Part shown: positions 18,003 through 32,439 of the stretch, one piece after another
How positions within the stretch are numbered: the stretch's first letter is position 1
Layout: each line of letters begins with the position of its first letter
Origin: Tetradesmus obliquus
Lineage: Eukaryota > Chlorophyta > Chlorophyceae > Sphaeropleales > Scenedesmaceae
Direction: 5' to 3'
NCBI GenBank assembly: GCA_030272155.1
Contig: CP126191.1
Location: 8,516,501 to 8,580,500 of the forward strand
DNA: 64,000 nt
Translations under genes and position numbers: made by a program
Notes under the pieces: model-generated
Databases searched by the model: none
What the model was told of the DNA's origin: nothing
Seen by the model: the letters and a program-made list of their open reading frames with translations, nothing else

Positions 18003-18413
18003 CGGATCACACCGTGCCTGGTGCATTCTGCACACATGGCGTGACACATCACAGCTGCTGGCTGGCACACACACAGCTCTGCCAGGCGCAGCTGCTGCAT
18101 CCAGAGGAGCACATGTAAGCAGTGCAGCACAGGTTGCAGCATAGCTCTACACCCCAGGCAGGAGCACAGCTGTCGGCGACAGACGGATTGCTGCGCGCCT
18201 GCTTTGTGGCAACGCCATTGCACAAGCACAGCGCAGTGTCGCAGGGCGTGCGGAGCCGGCGGCTCCTGCACACACCGCACTGCTGATGGTGCACGATCTA
18301 GCATCTACGTTCTCCCGTTCCACACGTCAAAGAGGGGCGCAACACTGTTTCTCCATACTGTCTGCGCTGCAGCACACCCGGTGATGTTAAACCATCCAAT
18401 GCCGCCAGTGTGT

Positions 18414-18433
18414 AACACAATCAAGTTGGGCCG

Positions 18434-18486
<53 letters not shown>

Positions 18487-18624
18487 ATTGGAGCTGCACT
18501 CAGCACACGTTGCACGCGTTACGAAGCACAACCAAAAAAGTAAACCTTCCTGCCAGCACTTACTAAACAATACTCATTCACCGAACGCCCACACATCACA
18601 AAACCGCAAACACCATAGCAACAC
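18414..18624. repeat. CTG-cored dispersed repeat, copy B
   Basis: This second copy of the 17818-18002 element is in the same orientation, with about 17 CTG units and an extra CGAACGCC near 18582. Similar flanks with a different CTG count show that the array changed length after duplication. No ORF or terminal inverted repeat is evident. Confidence 0.85.
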
Positions 18625-20425
18625 AAGCTGACCAAAACCCTCCTTGAGTCCCACCACATCCCGCGGCGCGCTGCGGCGCTCGCTCGTACCGCAACATACA
18701 GCGCTGTTTTTGCACCACCACCACGACCATTCAACGATGCTAGGCCAGCATGCTGTTTGTGCCACATTTGTTCGCGGCCCGCTGCCACAGCCAGCAATCA
18801 AAAATGATATACATATCAGGCCAGTATATGCACAGCCTGCAATCGCCTCGCAGCACTAGCAGGCAGATTCAGCCCTGCAAATGAGCAACCAGACCAACCA
18901 CAAAATCATGCGCCATGCCTCAAATCCTGAGCAACCTCCCTGCTGAAAGAAGCGCTGCATGCAGTGCAGACGCCCCTGACGCAGTTGCCAGCTGCACCGA
19001 TCATTTCATAGTGCAAACCAGCCCAATTGGATGCACAGCTCGGGCTGAAATCTAGCCGGAGCGCTGCAGGTGATTCTCGGAGTAGCACACATTTTGCTCC
19101 TTAAGCGCTGGATGATCAGCAGGCTACCTTGCCAGCTCTGCTTTAAATTGCTTGCTGGGCAACCGCCAGAGCAGCACAAATTCCTGAACCAACCGCCACA
19201 AGTCTTACAGTGTAACGGTCCCAGCTGTATAGGCCAGCAGCTGCACCTATCACGGCTCTGACTCATCAGGCCACTGTGTTACTAACGCGTTAGTAACTTG
19301 AATGCTCCTGCCAGGCGCCGGCAAACCGATCACCGCAAAATGGCAAACATGAAGTTGTGCAGCTGCCACAAGGCCAAGTGGAACTGCAGCATTCCCTCTG
19401 CCGTGTAATAGCTCTCGACACCGCTGTATTGAATGTGACCCACCACCATCAAGCAGCCACAGATGCTTGCTCAGAGCAGCAGCCCAACATCAAAAGCATC
19501 AAACATAAGCAGCTCATCAGCATGTTTTTGTGACATAACGCTGCATATGGGGGGTAGTCACAGTACAACTGATGCAGTTGATGCCATACCAGCTGACCCC
19601 ATGCACTTCCACACACACTGTGGCATGGCTGGCAGGTGACACCTGAGGTCTGCTACATGGCCTCCACTGGTAAGCTGCTCGCTACTTGAACACAATACAA
19701 ACACTATTCAACACTGTAAGAAAGTGGCAGCTGCTGCACCGACACACTGTGCAAGACAGCACAGCCCACATCAGGTCAGTCAGCGCACCCGAAACAGCCT
19801 GGAGGCTCCGTTGCTGCGGGCCGCATGCCTGCAGAACCTTAACGCAAGCAACAGTGTCCGCAAGACGCCAGAAGCAGTTTTGGATCAACGTCAACCCTGG
19901 ACAACCCACAGCAAGGGCCCCCCAGGCTGAGCAGTCAGCACTCCACCGGCAGCTGCGCTGCTGCCAGGCGCCTGCAGTGCTCCTGCATGGCCATCGTTGG
20001 CATGCTGCATTGCTATGTGGCCCTGAGCTGCAGCCACTGGCATGGCAACAAACTGCTGCTGCTGCTGCTGCTGCTGCTGCAAGAGGGGTGCATTGGAGGC
20101 TGCTGCGAGCACCATGTTCTGTGCAGATGGCGTTGCAGGCATCACCAGAGCGTCACTCGCAGATGCTGCCGCGAGCACAGTGCCCCTCGCAGCAACATGG
20201 CCAAACAGCATGGCCCCACTGCTGCTGCACCATTCAGTGCTTCGAATGCTGCTGGGGCTACAGCTGGGGGGCTGCTGCTGTAGCATAACTGCACCACCTG
20301 CCACACCAGGCGCCATAACTGCTGCTGCTGCTTGCGAGCTAGGGGTGTTGGGCCAGCATGGCAGCAGCTGCTGAGTGCCAGGCGCCACCAGTGCAGCATC
20401 TGAGATGTAATTAGTAGTACTTACA
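18625..20425. other. Non-coding interval and trailing ORF of the first CCCH gene
   Basis: 18625-19890 shows no gene; it contains a perfect 20-bp palindrome at 19278-19297. From about 20458 down to 19891 the minus strand holds an open frame reading SSYHADSSVSTTNYISD and then Q/A-rich protein. It sits in a different frame just behind the CCCH gene and may be its true C-terminus (see findings). Confidence 0.45.
19278..19297. repeat. Perfect 20-bp palindrome
   Basis: GTTACTAACGCGTTAGTAAC equals its own reverse complement. It stands in non-coding DNA with no recognised gene beside it. Confidence 0.9.
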
Positions 20426-22659
<2,234 letters not shown>

Positions 22660-23397
22660 CTGCAGCAGCAACGGTCCGAATGAGCCAGGCAAGTGCGGGT
22701 TTGCATGAACAACGGTTGTTCACCAGCACTCTGATGCTGAACAGACATCACATGCACGTACGACCGCCAACAAACACATGAAAGCAAAAAGTTGAATTCA
22801 ACGTGCTTTCTGAGGCTGCGGGAGCGGTGAAGTTCACATGCATCACCTGACCCCATTCCTTACCCCATCAAAGGCACTTCGAATGCTCACCTTCGGGCAC
22901 AAAAGGATCTTATAAAAGTACCTGATATATTTGAAGCAGGATAAACCGAACAAGAGCGCAAAGGTGAGTTCCAGTAGTGGAAGGTAACGTTCCTGCCAGC
23001 CTTACCCCTTCCTGAAAGAACTCACATCCTGTACTCATCTGACCCCCAAGCCTCATCATTTGATGCTAATGTTCTTTTAAGCTGTTGTAGAGACGCTTCA
23101 GGCACCAAGTGCGTGGAGTGCTGACATTCGCTGGGCATCATGGTCTCTATGGTCTTCTCATAAGTGCCTACTGCGACCATGCTTGAATCTGATCAAGGAT
23201 ACCAAACAAACAAAGCATCAAACGGCGTCGTATCAAGCCGAGTGTACATGTGCCAGGCTCTGCTGTTGTCCAGGCTTCCTGCACGTGCTGTCTATCATCT
23301 TTGAGCACTTTGAAATGTACGAAGAGGTCCAAGCAGCGAGGTCTTATGAACCCACGGTTGGCATTGGCCAATGTTCGGTTTGTCTTTGCGGGTGACT
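22660..23397 (-). promoter_or_regulatory. Unresolved 5' part and upstream region of the CCCH gene
   Basis: The missing first exon of the minus-strand CCCH gene and its promoter should lie here. A minus-strand donor-like AG/GTACTT occurs near 22920 but no convincing start was found. There is no other coding signal. Confidence 0.35.
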
Positions 23398-23426
23398 AAC
23401 CCTGCACTACCACTACTAGCTCGGTC

Positions 23427-23470
23427 GAACATGTGAACCTCGATCACGAGTTCAAATTATGAATATGTGG
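23427..23470 (+). repeat. Left inverted-repeat candidate of the KDZ element
   Basis: It begins GAACATGTGAACC and ends GAATATGTGG. About 70 percent of positions match the inverted right-hand copy at 36606-36649. Further CATATGTTC and GAACACATAT motifs follow to about 23510 and may be subterminal repeats. Confidence 0.45.
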
Positions 23471-23677
23471 AACCTTATCATATGTTCAATCTGAACTCAC
23501 GAACACATATCGTGTTCTCGTCTTCCCTGCAGCTGCACTGGGCGTATTGCAGCCTCATTATCAAGCTCTGCTTGGCGAACCCTGCTGTTCTCGGCGCTGC
23601 AACGGGCTCAACAACAGGACTCTGTGATCACAATTTGCTTTCAACTCAGGTGCAGGCGATAAAGAAGCAGCAGTGCC

Positions 23678-26600
23678 ATGGAGGAGGAGCAGCAAGAGCA
23701 GCAAGAGCAGCAGTTTCCCCAGCAGTATGACTCATTCTTTGAACAGTATCAGATGGACCAGGTGGAGCAGTGCTTTGCTGGAGTACACGCTTACCACCAG
23801 CAGCATGCGCAGCCACAGCAGCGGCGGCGAGCAGCATCTGTATCAGGCACAAGGCGCAAGCGTGCTGATGCTGGTGTTCCCAGGGGCCCTAGGAGTGGTA
23901 CAGCCACACAGGGCAGCCAACAGCAGCTGCAGCCATCTGAGGGGGATGATGAGGTTCCACCCATGGCAGCAGAGCAGCAGTCTGCTGACTCTGATGCCCA
24001 GCAGCTGCATCCTCCAACAGAATTCCAGGAGCTAGCACAGAAGCTGCAGGAGGTGGAGCAGCTGCTGCAGTGTGTGACTGCAGATCATGCTGCACAGCGA
24101 GGTGCAGAGGCACCAGCTGCAGAGTGGCGGCGACGTAAGGAGAGCTGGTTCAGGCAGCATCGCGAGGCAGCGCCCGCAAACGCAGCCATCGTGCTGTCAC
24201 AGCAGGCAGCGCCACCTGATGAAAGCACATGCTGCGTGTGCCAAAACACATGTCGCTGTACGATCAGGTGAGCCCCTCATGCTGTTCGGCCATCATCTTG
24301 CACACCATACGCTCCTTCCACAAGCAGCTGCAGTTCTCAATTTGTATGTGCTGCTTCTGCAGGTGCCTCAGCTGCCAGCCTGGCAGTGGTATGCTGCTGT
24401 GCGACGCCTGCGACACGCAACAGCATCAACGAGCCCACATGCACGACAGGCAGCAGTTTGTCAGTGCAGGATACTGGCAGGACCTACCACGTGTCGACAG
24501 CAGTGCTGGTGAGTGGGGTGCATGCAACAGATGATGCGCTCTCAAGTTATGCCCCTGCTCATTCTTGTTGTGTTGTTGCCACTGCAGGGTACGTTGACGT
24601 GAAGCCGAGCAGGTGCACCAAGTGCGGCAACAGTGACTGCTTTGATCCGGTGCCGCAGCAGGTGCAGAACCTCAACTACATCACAATAGGTGGGGCACTC
24701 AACAGCTTGCAGGCTTAACGATTGTGTACTGCACTGCAACAGCAACCCCCATTTCCATTCTTGCCATAGCACATCGATGTGGCGTAGGCGCCTGGCACTG
24801 CATGGCTGTGACTCAGCACAGAGCCTGAGCTGCGCAGCAGTAAACGCAGCCATGCCAGCCACACAGGCTGCGGCTGTATTCCAATAGGCAAATGTGTTCA
24901 GCTTACCACGCCTTTGGGGTGACACTGAGGTGCTGCTTGCTGCCTAGCAGTGGTACCTGCTGCGGTGCTGATTTTGCTGCTGCTGTTGGATTTCATGCTG
25001 CAGAAGGAGTCGTCCTTGCCAAGCGTGCTGCGTTCAAGTGCACTGCTCAGGATTGCTCACAGCTCGTGTGGCAAGCGCCACAGGACTTCATCCGTGCACG
25101 CGCATGGCCGGCGTCAATGAGCAGCAGCCACCTTCAGTAAGCAGCCCTAGCAGATCGCGGTCGTCAGCCATGTGGTAGCTTGGTCAGCCACAAGTAGCCT
25201 GCAGGACATGAACCTGTGTGTCTTCTGAGATTTCAGCACCTGCGCACACCATTGTGATGCCATGTGCAGGCTAGGCATCACACAATATGTCACCGTGTTT
25301 CTGCTGTGCCACAGGACGGTTGTGGATGTCAAGGTGCTGCAGATGTGGGACTCGCAGAAGCTGCGCAACCCCAGCATCTCACTGATGGGGTTCCTGGCGG
25401 GGATCGCAGACGGAGCAGCGGCACAGCGTCCTACGCAGGTGCGGTCAGGGCTTGGCAGACGGCAGCATCCCAGTGCTCAACTGCATGCCCTGATAAGGCT
25501 CACCTATTGATATGTTGCTGACTGCTTGCCGTTCAGCCGCGCCGAGAGATCAACGTGCACGCCTTTCGCTGCGCACACAGCGAGTGGAAGTTCTGCCAGA
25601 TGGACCTGCGCTTTGGTCTGCAGCGGCTGAATGACCTGGAGTGCCCCGCCTGCAGTGCTGGCATGGCTGGGGTGCACATAGACTCCAACATGAAGCTGTT
25701 CACGTGGGAATGTGGCAAGGAGCCATGGCGGCAGCAGCACTACAGCGAGTTCTTTGCAGACAATGCAAGCGTGCAGCTCAGCCTGCAGGCGCTGGACCTG
25801 GCGATGGGCAGCCGGGTGAGGCACATGTGATGCTGTGCGCATACCTTGCAGCATGTATACTGGGGCTGCCTTTTTTTGCAAGCATGCCATGTGTGGTTGA
25901 TGTGCCGCTGATCAGTGCTGCTTAGCTGTCAGGCAGTGTTGAGCTTCCAACTGTATGCTTGCTCTTTGACGCTGCTGCTGCCCATGGTTTCTCTGCCCTG
26001 GGTGATCAGCGAGCGGCCACTGACAACGTCTGCAACGGCTTGTGGGCAGCGGCATCAGATGGCCAGCAGCGGCGTCACGCGCTGCAGGAGATCACAGGGC
26101 GCTGCGTGGGTGAGTTGTGTGGCTTGTGCCGTGCAGTACCAGGGAGGTGGCAGCAGGTGTGCATTCCCGTCGCGGCGCGGCGCGGCGTCACGCGCTGTAG
26201 ACATCATGTATCAGTCGCCTCCCTGCCATCTGTATCATGCAGTTCAACACCCACCTTTTTGCTCTAATGAGATGGCACCTGCTGATGTGCTGCAGCGACG
26301 GATGCGCGGCATGGCGGGCCTATAGCAGCTGCCAACCTGCTAGGCAGCGGCGAGCGATACGGCTACGCCTTTCACTTGGCTGCCTTCAACCTGATGTGCA
26401 GCGATTTGCAGCAGCTGCACATAGACGTTATGTGCAAGTGGGGCCCTTGGAGTGATCGCGCTGTGCAAGCGCTGCGGCAGGAGCAACTGCCAGCTGGCAC
26501 ACCAGAGCAGCAGTCGCGCATGCTCGAGCTCCGCGCTGCGATGCGCGACCGTGGCAGTTGGGCAAACGTGCGCAAGGCATTGTCGCACGCTCATGGCACG

Positions 26601-28961
26601 CTGCACTCACAGGCATGCCAGATGCTATGGCAGCCTGGATGGACCAAGGGCTGTGCCAAGACTCTTGGAGAGGAAGGAGAGCAGTTTTTCTCCTACTTCT
26701 CCAGGTTTTCTGGCACCACCCGCAACCAGAGCTCGGCAGGTGGGTGGAGCACCTGTTGCTCAGCTGCTGGCCTGTGCAAGCCTGCTGGCACAGGGTTGAT
26801 CATGTTTACATGCTGCTTCACATGCTTATGATGTTCCCTGCAGGCTCTTCAGATGCGCTGACAGAGGCAGCTCAGCACTTTGGCCGTCTGAAGAGGGAGA
26901 AGCAAGCTGCGCAACTGGTGCAGCGCTACAAGAGGTTCCGTAAGCTGCTGCCCAAGGCCGAGGCTGACAGGCAGCAGCTGCTGGACAGCCTTGACCAAAC
27001 GCCTGTGCACGAGCGGCCGCAGTTGGTGCAGCAGCTGAAGCGCGAGCTGCAGAGCATGGCAGAAGGTGGGAACCATGTTGCTCCTAGGCGTGGTTGCAGT
27101 GCTGAATGCCGCTTTTGCTAGTGTTGTGTGTGCCTGCAGCATCCTGTCATCTGGCCTCAATGATGCGCTCCTCATTGTGTGTATGCTATAAGAATGACTT
27201 TGTTGTCTGCAACATTTGCAGGCATGGTCAGCGGCAACCGCAGTGACCAGCAGCAGCTGCTGGAGAAGTATGCAGATGCCGTGCGTGCACGAGATGCACA
27301 TGCACTGTCTGCCTACACCAGCACCGCATTGCTTGACTCTGGCATTAGGCGCGGGCTGGCGACTCGCGTGATTGCTGGTGTGTGGGATGCCAACACATAC
27401 GCGCTTCATGATCTGGCAACAAAGCTTGTCACTGCGGCGCAAACCAGCAGGTGCGCACTGTGCCGCCCTCGAGTCAGCAACAATGTTTGGCATGTAGGCG
27501 CGCATGTGTTGCAGGCTTTTAGGAGTTGTTGTTCCAATTGTGGTGCGCAGCAGCAGCCTGTTGTATGTTGGTGCATGCCACTCATGTGCTGCCAATGCTG
27601 CTGTGGTGTTTTGCCGCATGCAGTGTACAAGCGGAGGCAGCCAACCAGATGATTGAGAGAGAGTTTGAGCCAGCTGTGAAAGCCAGCATCTTCCGCATGC
27701 GGAACATGATCGAGAGCGCTTGCTACAACCTGAAGAAGCAGGAGGTCAAGCGCGCTGCAGTTGCAGGTGATCTGGCGAGGTACTTGTGCTGCTGTTGTGG
27801 ACTTGCTTGCGCGGTGGGCAGTTCAAGTGCATTGTATGTTTTGCATTCCTACAGCTGCCTTGCCTGACTTTGTAATGTTTTTGTTCAGGTCATTGCATGC
27901 TGTGTGAACAAACCACCTGCTGCTGATGTTGCTGTTGCTGTGTGTGCACCTCCTTACAGCCCAACCCAAGGAGCGCAAGCGCTGCAACAAGAAGTGCACT
28001 GAGATCACCAAGAACCTGACCAAGCTTGTGACGCAGTACAACCTCCTGGTTGAGCAGTACAACGCCATCCCGCAGCAGCAGCAGTCGCTCCAGCCTGCCA
28101 CAGTGGAGGCTGTCAGGAAGCAGGAGTTCTGCTGGGTCAGCGATTGTGCAGGTGAGGCTTCGGCAGACGGGCTTCGACTGGTGCCTCACCTGATGCTCCG
28201 CCCATGCGCAGTCGATGGTTGTCGTGCACACAGCAGTGCGGCAGCAATCTTTCATAGCAGGGAGGTGTCTTGCCTGCAAAAGCGTTCAGCTGAAACTGGT
28301 GAGCATGCTGCACTAAAGGACCGTGTTGTAGGAGCCAGTCAACTTTGTCACTGTTTATCACTGCCGTACTGCATACCATGTGTATAAACGTAGCTTCTGA
28401 TTATCACAAATACAAACACCACCATGTTCTGCTGCTGCAACTGCAGCCGAGGAGGGTAGCCAGTTGCGGCTGTATGGAGTGGCACGCTCGATTGCGCTGT
28501 GTGAGGCGGACAACGAGGTGCAGCGCATCAGGGAGGAGCTGGAGCTGCTGCCACGGGAGATGACAGCGCACCTGCGGTACCTGCAGCAACTGCTGGCAAA
28601 GCAGGGTGACGTTGAGGCAGCACTACTCGCTGCTCAGCGACTGCCTGCCGATCAGTGTGATGCGGCAGCTAGCAGCCTTGTGGCAGCAGGGTATGGGCAG
28701 CTGGCTGGCCAGGGACGCTACCAGCCTTCAGCTGTCCAGCTGGTTGCTGACAGCCAGGCACTGAGCGGAGCACTCAGCTACTTGCGCATTGCAAAGGTGG
28801 AAGTGCAGCGGCTGCTGGCAAACTCGCGGCAACAGATGCGCAGCTTGAATGTAGAGGGATTGCCAGGTGTTGTTGTAGAACAAGAGAGTGAGGATGTTGA
28901 CAGTGAAGGCAGCGGGTTTGCCCCTGACAGCGATGTTGAGGGCGGTGAAGGTGCAGTGTGA
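23678..28961 (+). CDS. KDZ-family DDE transposase, apparently intact, 13 exons
   Basis: Exons: 23678-24267, 24363-24508, 24588-24689, 25004-25136, 25315-25438, 25537-25815, 25926-26109, 26296-26739, 26844-27065, 27222-27450, 27624-27766, 27960-28151 and 28447-28961. They sum to 1100 aa without a stop. KDZ transposases cut and paste DNA with an RNase-H-fold DDE site (family knowledge). Residues 1-185 are acidic and Q-rich with a coiled-coil-like stretch. A CxC-type cysteine cluster follows (STCCVCQNTC, CLSCQPGSGMLLCDAC, CTKCGNSDCF, FKCTAQDC). The core shows CPACSAGMAGVHIDSNMKLF (first Asp, about 414), ARHGGPIAAANLLGSGERYG, LHIDVMCKWGPW (second Asp, about 563), LHSQACQ and GEEGEQFFSYFSRFSGTTRN (Glu, about 645). 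The C-terminal 400 residues are helical and charged, ending in an acidic tail. The usual Cys before RHG is Ala. No TET/JBP gene, known to accompany some fungal KDZ elements, is present. Confidence 0.88.
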
Positions 28962-29224
28962 TGTTGCAGTGTGATGTTGAAGTGCTTTGCAGCCAGGGTG
29001 AGCTCGGGGATCTGATTCTGCAGTTGCTGTAGTGTTTCCTATGTCTGTTTGCATAGACAGTTGCAGTGGCGGCGACAACGTGACAAGCATGTTATGCACA
29101 CTGTGTCGGCTGCTGCAGCAAAGTTGCCATCTCTTGATTAGAAGACTTGTTGTACTGCAAAGCCATCTTTTAATACCATAAATCAAGGCAGCTGGTCCCA
29201 TACGTGTGGCATATGCACCGGCTT

Positions 29225-29892
29225 GGCAGCAGTAGCGCGATGCTCACAGTCTACAGCAGTGCCTCTGACAGCATTTTACAGCCTGATACCTGCACTGTGC
29301 ACCCTATACACCATCGCCAGTGATCTTGCAAAGTTTCAGGCGATTCTGAGAGGGCACCCCAACCACCTGCATGCGCGCCGGGGCTTCAAAGCATGCCCGT
29401 GGGCGATGCCATACAAGGGAGTGAAAATTTTCACTCCCTCAAATCAGCCAACACCCTTGCATATACACATGTGACGACAATAATAGCTTACCACACTTTG
29501 TAATTGCATTGTGTGCATGCTGCCAACACAGCATTACTGCCACAGACGCTAGCCGCCTGGCAGCAGTAGCGCGATGCTCACAGTCTACAGCAGTGCCTCT
29601 GACAGCAATTTACAGCCTGATACCTGCACTGTGCACCCTATACACCATGGCCAGTGATCTTGCAAAGTTTCAGGCGATTCTGAGAGGACACCCCAACCAT
29701 CTGCATGCGCGCCGGGGCTTCAAAGCATGCCCGTGAGGTATGCCATACAAGGGAGTGAAAAATCACACTCCCTCAAATCAACCAACACCCTTGCATATAC
29801 ATGTGTGACGACAATAATAGCTTGCCACACTTTGTATTTGCATTGTATGCATGCTGCCAACACAGCATTACCGCCGCAGACGCTAGCCGCCT
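29225..29892. repeat. 334-bp tandem duplication
   Basis: Two near-identical head-to-tail units start GGCAGCAGTAGCGCGATGCT at 29225 and 29559; sequence similarity ends near GACGCTAGCCGCCTG at about 29892. Each unit has an internal palindrome: perfect in unit 1 (29417-29438, arms GGGAGTGAAAA and TTTTCACTCCC) and imperfect in unit 2 (29751-29772). Confidence 0.9.
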
Positions 29893-30061
29893 GCAGTATG
29901 CACCCTGCCCTGATGGCATATCCATGCAGTGTGTCACTGTCATGATGCAAAATTCGCCAGCCCAAACAAGCAGCGCACACAAACAACATCTTGGCCTCCG
30001 TCTGCTGCTCAGGAAGTGGGTGGCTGGCGCTCGACGGCACGCATCACATGGCAGGGTTGGG

Positions 30062-30172
30062 TGCAGTGTGCTGACATGAGACCACACCGTATAGTGTACG
30101 TATGCAGCGGTGGTGCCATCACCTCAGTACGGTCCCTCAACTTGACTTGTGGTCTCATGTCAGCACACTGCA
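30062..30172. repeat. Perfect 25-bp inverted repeat with 61-bp spacer
   Basis: The left arm, TGCAGTGTGCTGACATGAGA plus CCACA at 30062-30086, is exactly complementary to the right arm at 30148-30172. The whole unit is 111 bp. It could be a foldback/MITE-like insertion or a small-RNA hairpin. No flanking duplication is obvious. Confidence 0.9.
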
Positions 30173-31445
30173 TGATGGGGTCCTAGCTGGAGCGTGGCCA
30201 GATATCAGGCCTGGGGCATCCTAGCTGCAGATGCATTGCTCACCCTGACAACATGCATTCAACGCAGCAGTGCTGCTCCGAGCAGCATCTGGCAGATTGC
30301 TGTCAGCTGTGGCGACCTAGTGAGTGATTACCAGTGCCAGGGCAGCCACAATTTAGATGATAGCAACCAGCTAGTGAGTGTGCGCAGTGCAGGCGGTTCC
30401 GGGGATGAGATAGGGGTGCTCAGCGTGAAGTGAACGCAGCGCAAAGAAGTACCACTACAGTTACCAAAACGAGATCCACTTGCAGGTAACACAATTTGCA
30501 GAAACACACTGCCATTGCAATCATGCTGCGGCAACGTTGCCGCATGTGTTGGTGCGAATGTTGAGGGATCTGGTGTTGCACTACTACTTCCTGGCAGTAG
30601 CACTACTGCTGGCTGCAGGACGCTGTTTGTGACTGTCGCAATGCACAGCTCACAACAGCTCTGCTCTTTCATCATCATGTTACCCATCAATAGCTCTGCT
30701 CTTCGAACGTTGTGATGTTGGGTACGTACCACAGCTGCGCTGATGTATCAGTGAACACCAGCAAGCGCAGTGTTGGCGCAACCGCACTGTTGTTGCTGTA
30801 GAGCTGTGTTTAAGCAGCCACATGTTGCGCGCATGGCGGCGATGGCCACAGCAGGATCGCACTTCTCCGCACATCTCTGGGCAAGCACGCACATCATGTG
30901 TTGTTATTGCCGTTGCCTGGCTGCCAGAAGCAACCTCGCTAGTTACAGCGTTCTGGCAACATCAGGATCATTATCAACGCTAGAGCCAGAAGGGAGTCAG
31001 AAGACAGCCATAAGATAGCTGTAAGAGTGTTACAGTAAAACCTTAGCCGTAATCTACAGCAACAAAAGCATTGATGCTCAGCCAGGCACCCACATTGTCC
31101 CACATTACAGCCTCCGACTAGTCACCCTCTAAGCTATGCTGTCCCCCGGACACCACGTGCAGCTGCGCTAGACTTCCTGCAGGGATGGGCCGGGCAGCAG
31201 CGCTGCGTGCACAAGCTCCAAGGCAAGCCAAGCCGCCAACCCTGGCCGCAACAACGCTGCGCAAGTTCGCACCAGCCTGCTGCTGCGGCTGCTGCTGCTC
31301 AACTGCGCCAGGCACACTGCCTGCAGCAGCCCCAGGGCCAGCCAAGGCGCCAGCCCTGGCGAGGCAGCAGAACCACGCATGGCTGCACCGCACCGCACTG
31401 CTGCCGCTGCTGCTGCTAGCCCATAGCGCCAGTTGTGCTGCCTGC

Positions 31446-32407
31446 TCACGCCTGCTCACCAACTGGCAGCTCTGCAGTCAGGTCGTCCAAGAACTTGCCC
31501 TCCAGCCAGTTATGCACAAAGGTGAACTGTCCGCTTACAACTACCTGGCAGGCCAAGGCATACAGCTTCCCCGCGCCTTGACCCTGGCTTACTAACGCCA
31601 CCACCCCCGGGCCCTGATTGTACTTCTCAGCTATGCGCCGCTGGTAAATGCCCTGCGCAATACGGAGTGTCTCCTGATAGGTGGTGCTCATGTCTTGAAA
31701 AGGCACAGCATCAAACCCGCGGGCCGCCAATTGGTTCTGCATGATGGTGATATGCACAGGGATGGGCGCAGCTGCCTGCTGCTGCCCAATGACGCCGCCT
31801 GCGTCGCCGTTGTCTGTGCTCAAGCTGAAAGCGCCAGCAGTGGCAGCCGCTGCAGCAGCGCTGCTCATGTCTGGAGCGCCCTGCTGCTGCTGCTGCTGCC
31901 CTGTCCCGCCAGGCGGGCCGCCTGCGCCACCGCCAGAGCTAAACGTGCCACCAGCATCAGCCGCGGCAGTAGGGCCGCGCATATCTGCAGCGCTCTGCTG
32001 CTGCTGCCCCGTTGCGCCAGTTGTGCCCCCTGCCGCGACACCAAAGCTGAACACACCACCGGCAGCGGCCGCTGTAGCGGCACCGTGCAAACCTGCACTG
32101 TCCTGCTGCTGCTGCTGCTGCTGCGCAATAGCGCCAGGCGCGGCACCGTGCAAACCTGCACTGTCCTGCTGCTGCTGCTGCTGCTGCGCAATCCCGCCAG
32201 GCGCGCCGCCGGCAGCAACACCAAAGCCAGCCAAGCCGCCAGCCATGGCCGCTGCGGCTGCAGCGCTGCGCACCTCCCCACCAGCCTGCTGCTGCTGCTG
32301 CTGCTGCTGCCCAAGGGCGCCAGGCGCGCCGCCGGCAGCAACACCAAAGCCAGCAAAGCCGCCAGCCATGGCCGCTGCTGCTGCAGCGCTGCGCGCATCT
32401 GCACCAG

Positions 32408-32439
<32 letters not shown>

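Larger units (their letters stand above)
28962..31445. other. Region between the two convergent element genes
   Basis: No confident gene is present. It contains the 334-bp tandem duplication, the 25-bp inverted repeat and, at 31150-31440, decayed extra units of the repeat found in the neighbouring minus-strand gene. The tandem copies each encode LAKFQAILRGHPNHLHARRG on the plus strand, but without other support for translation. Confidence 0.5.

Noticed and set aside
23678-28961. Treating the CxC-rich first exons as a separate zinc-finger host gene
   Set aside because: Splice phases run on into the DDE core, and this cysteine cluster is typical of KDZ transposase N-termini.
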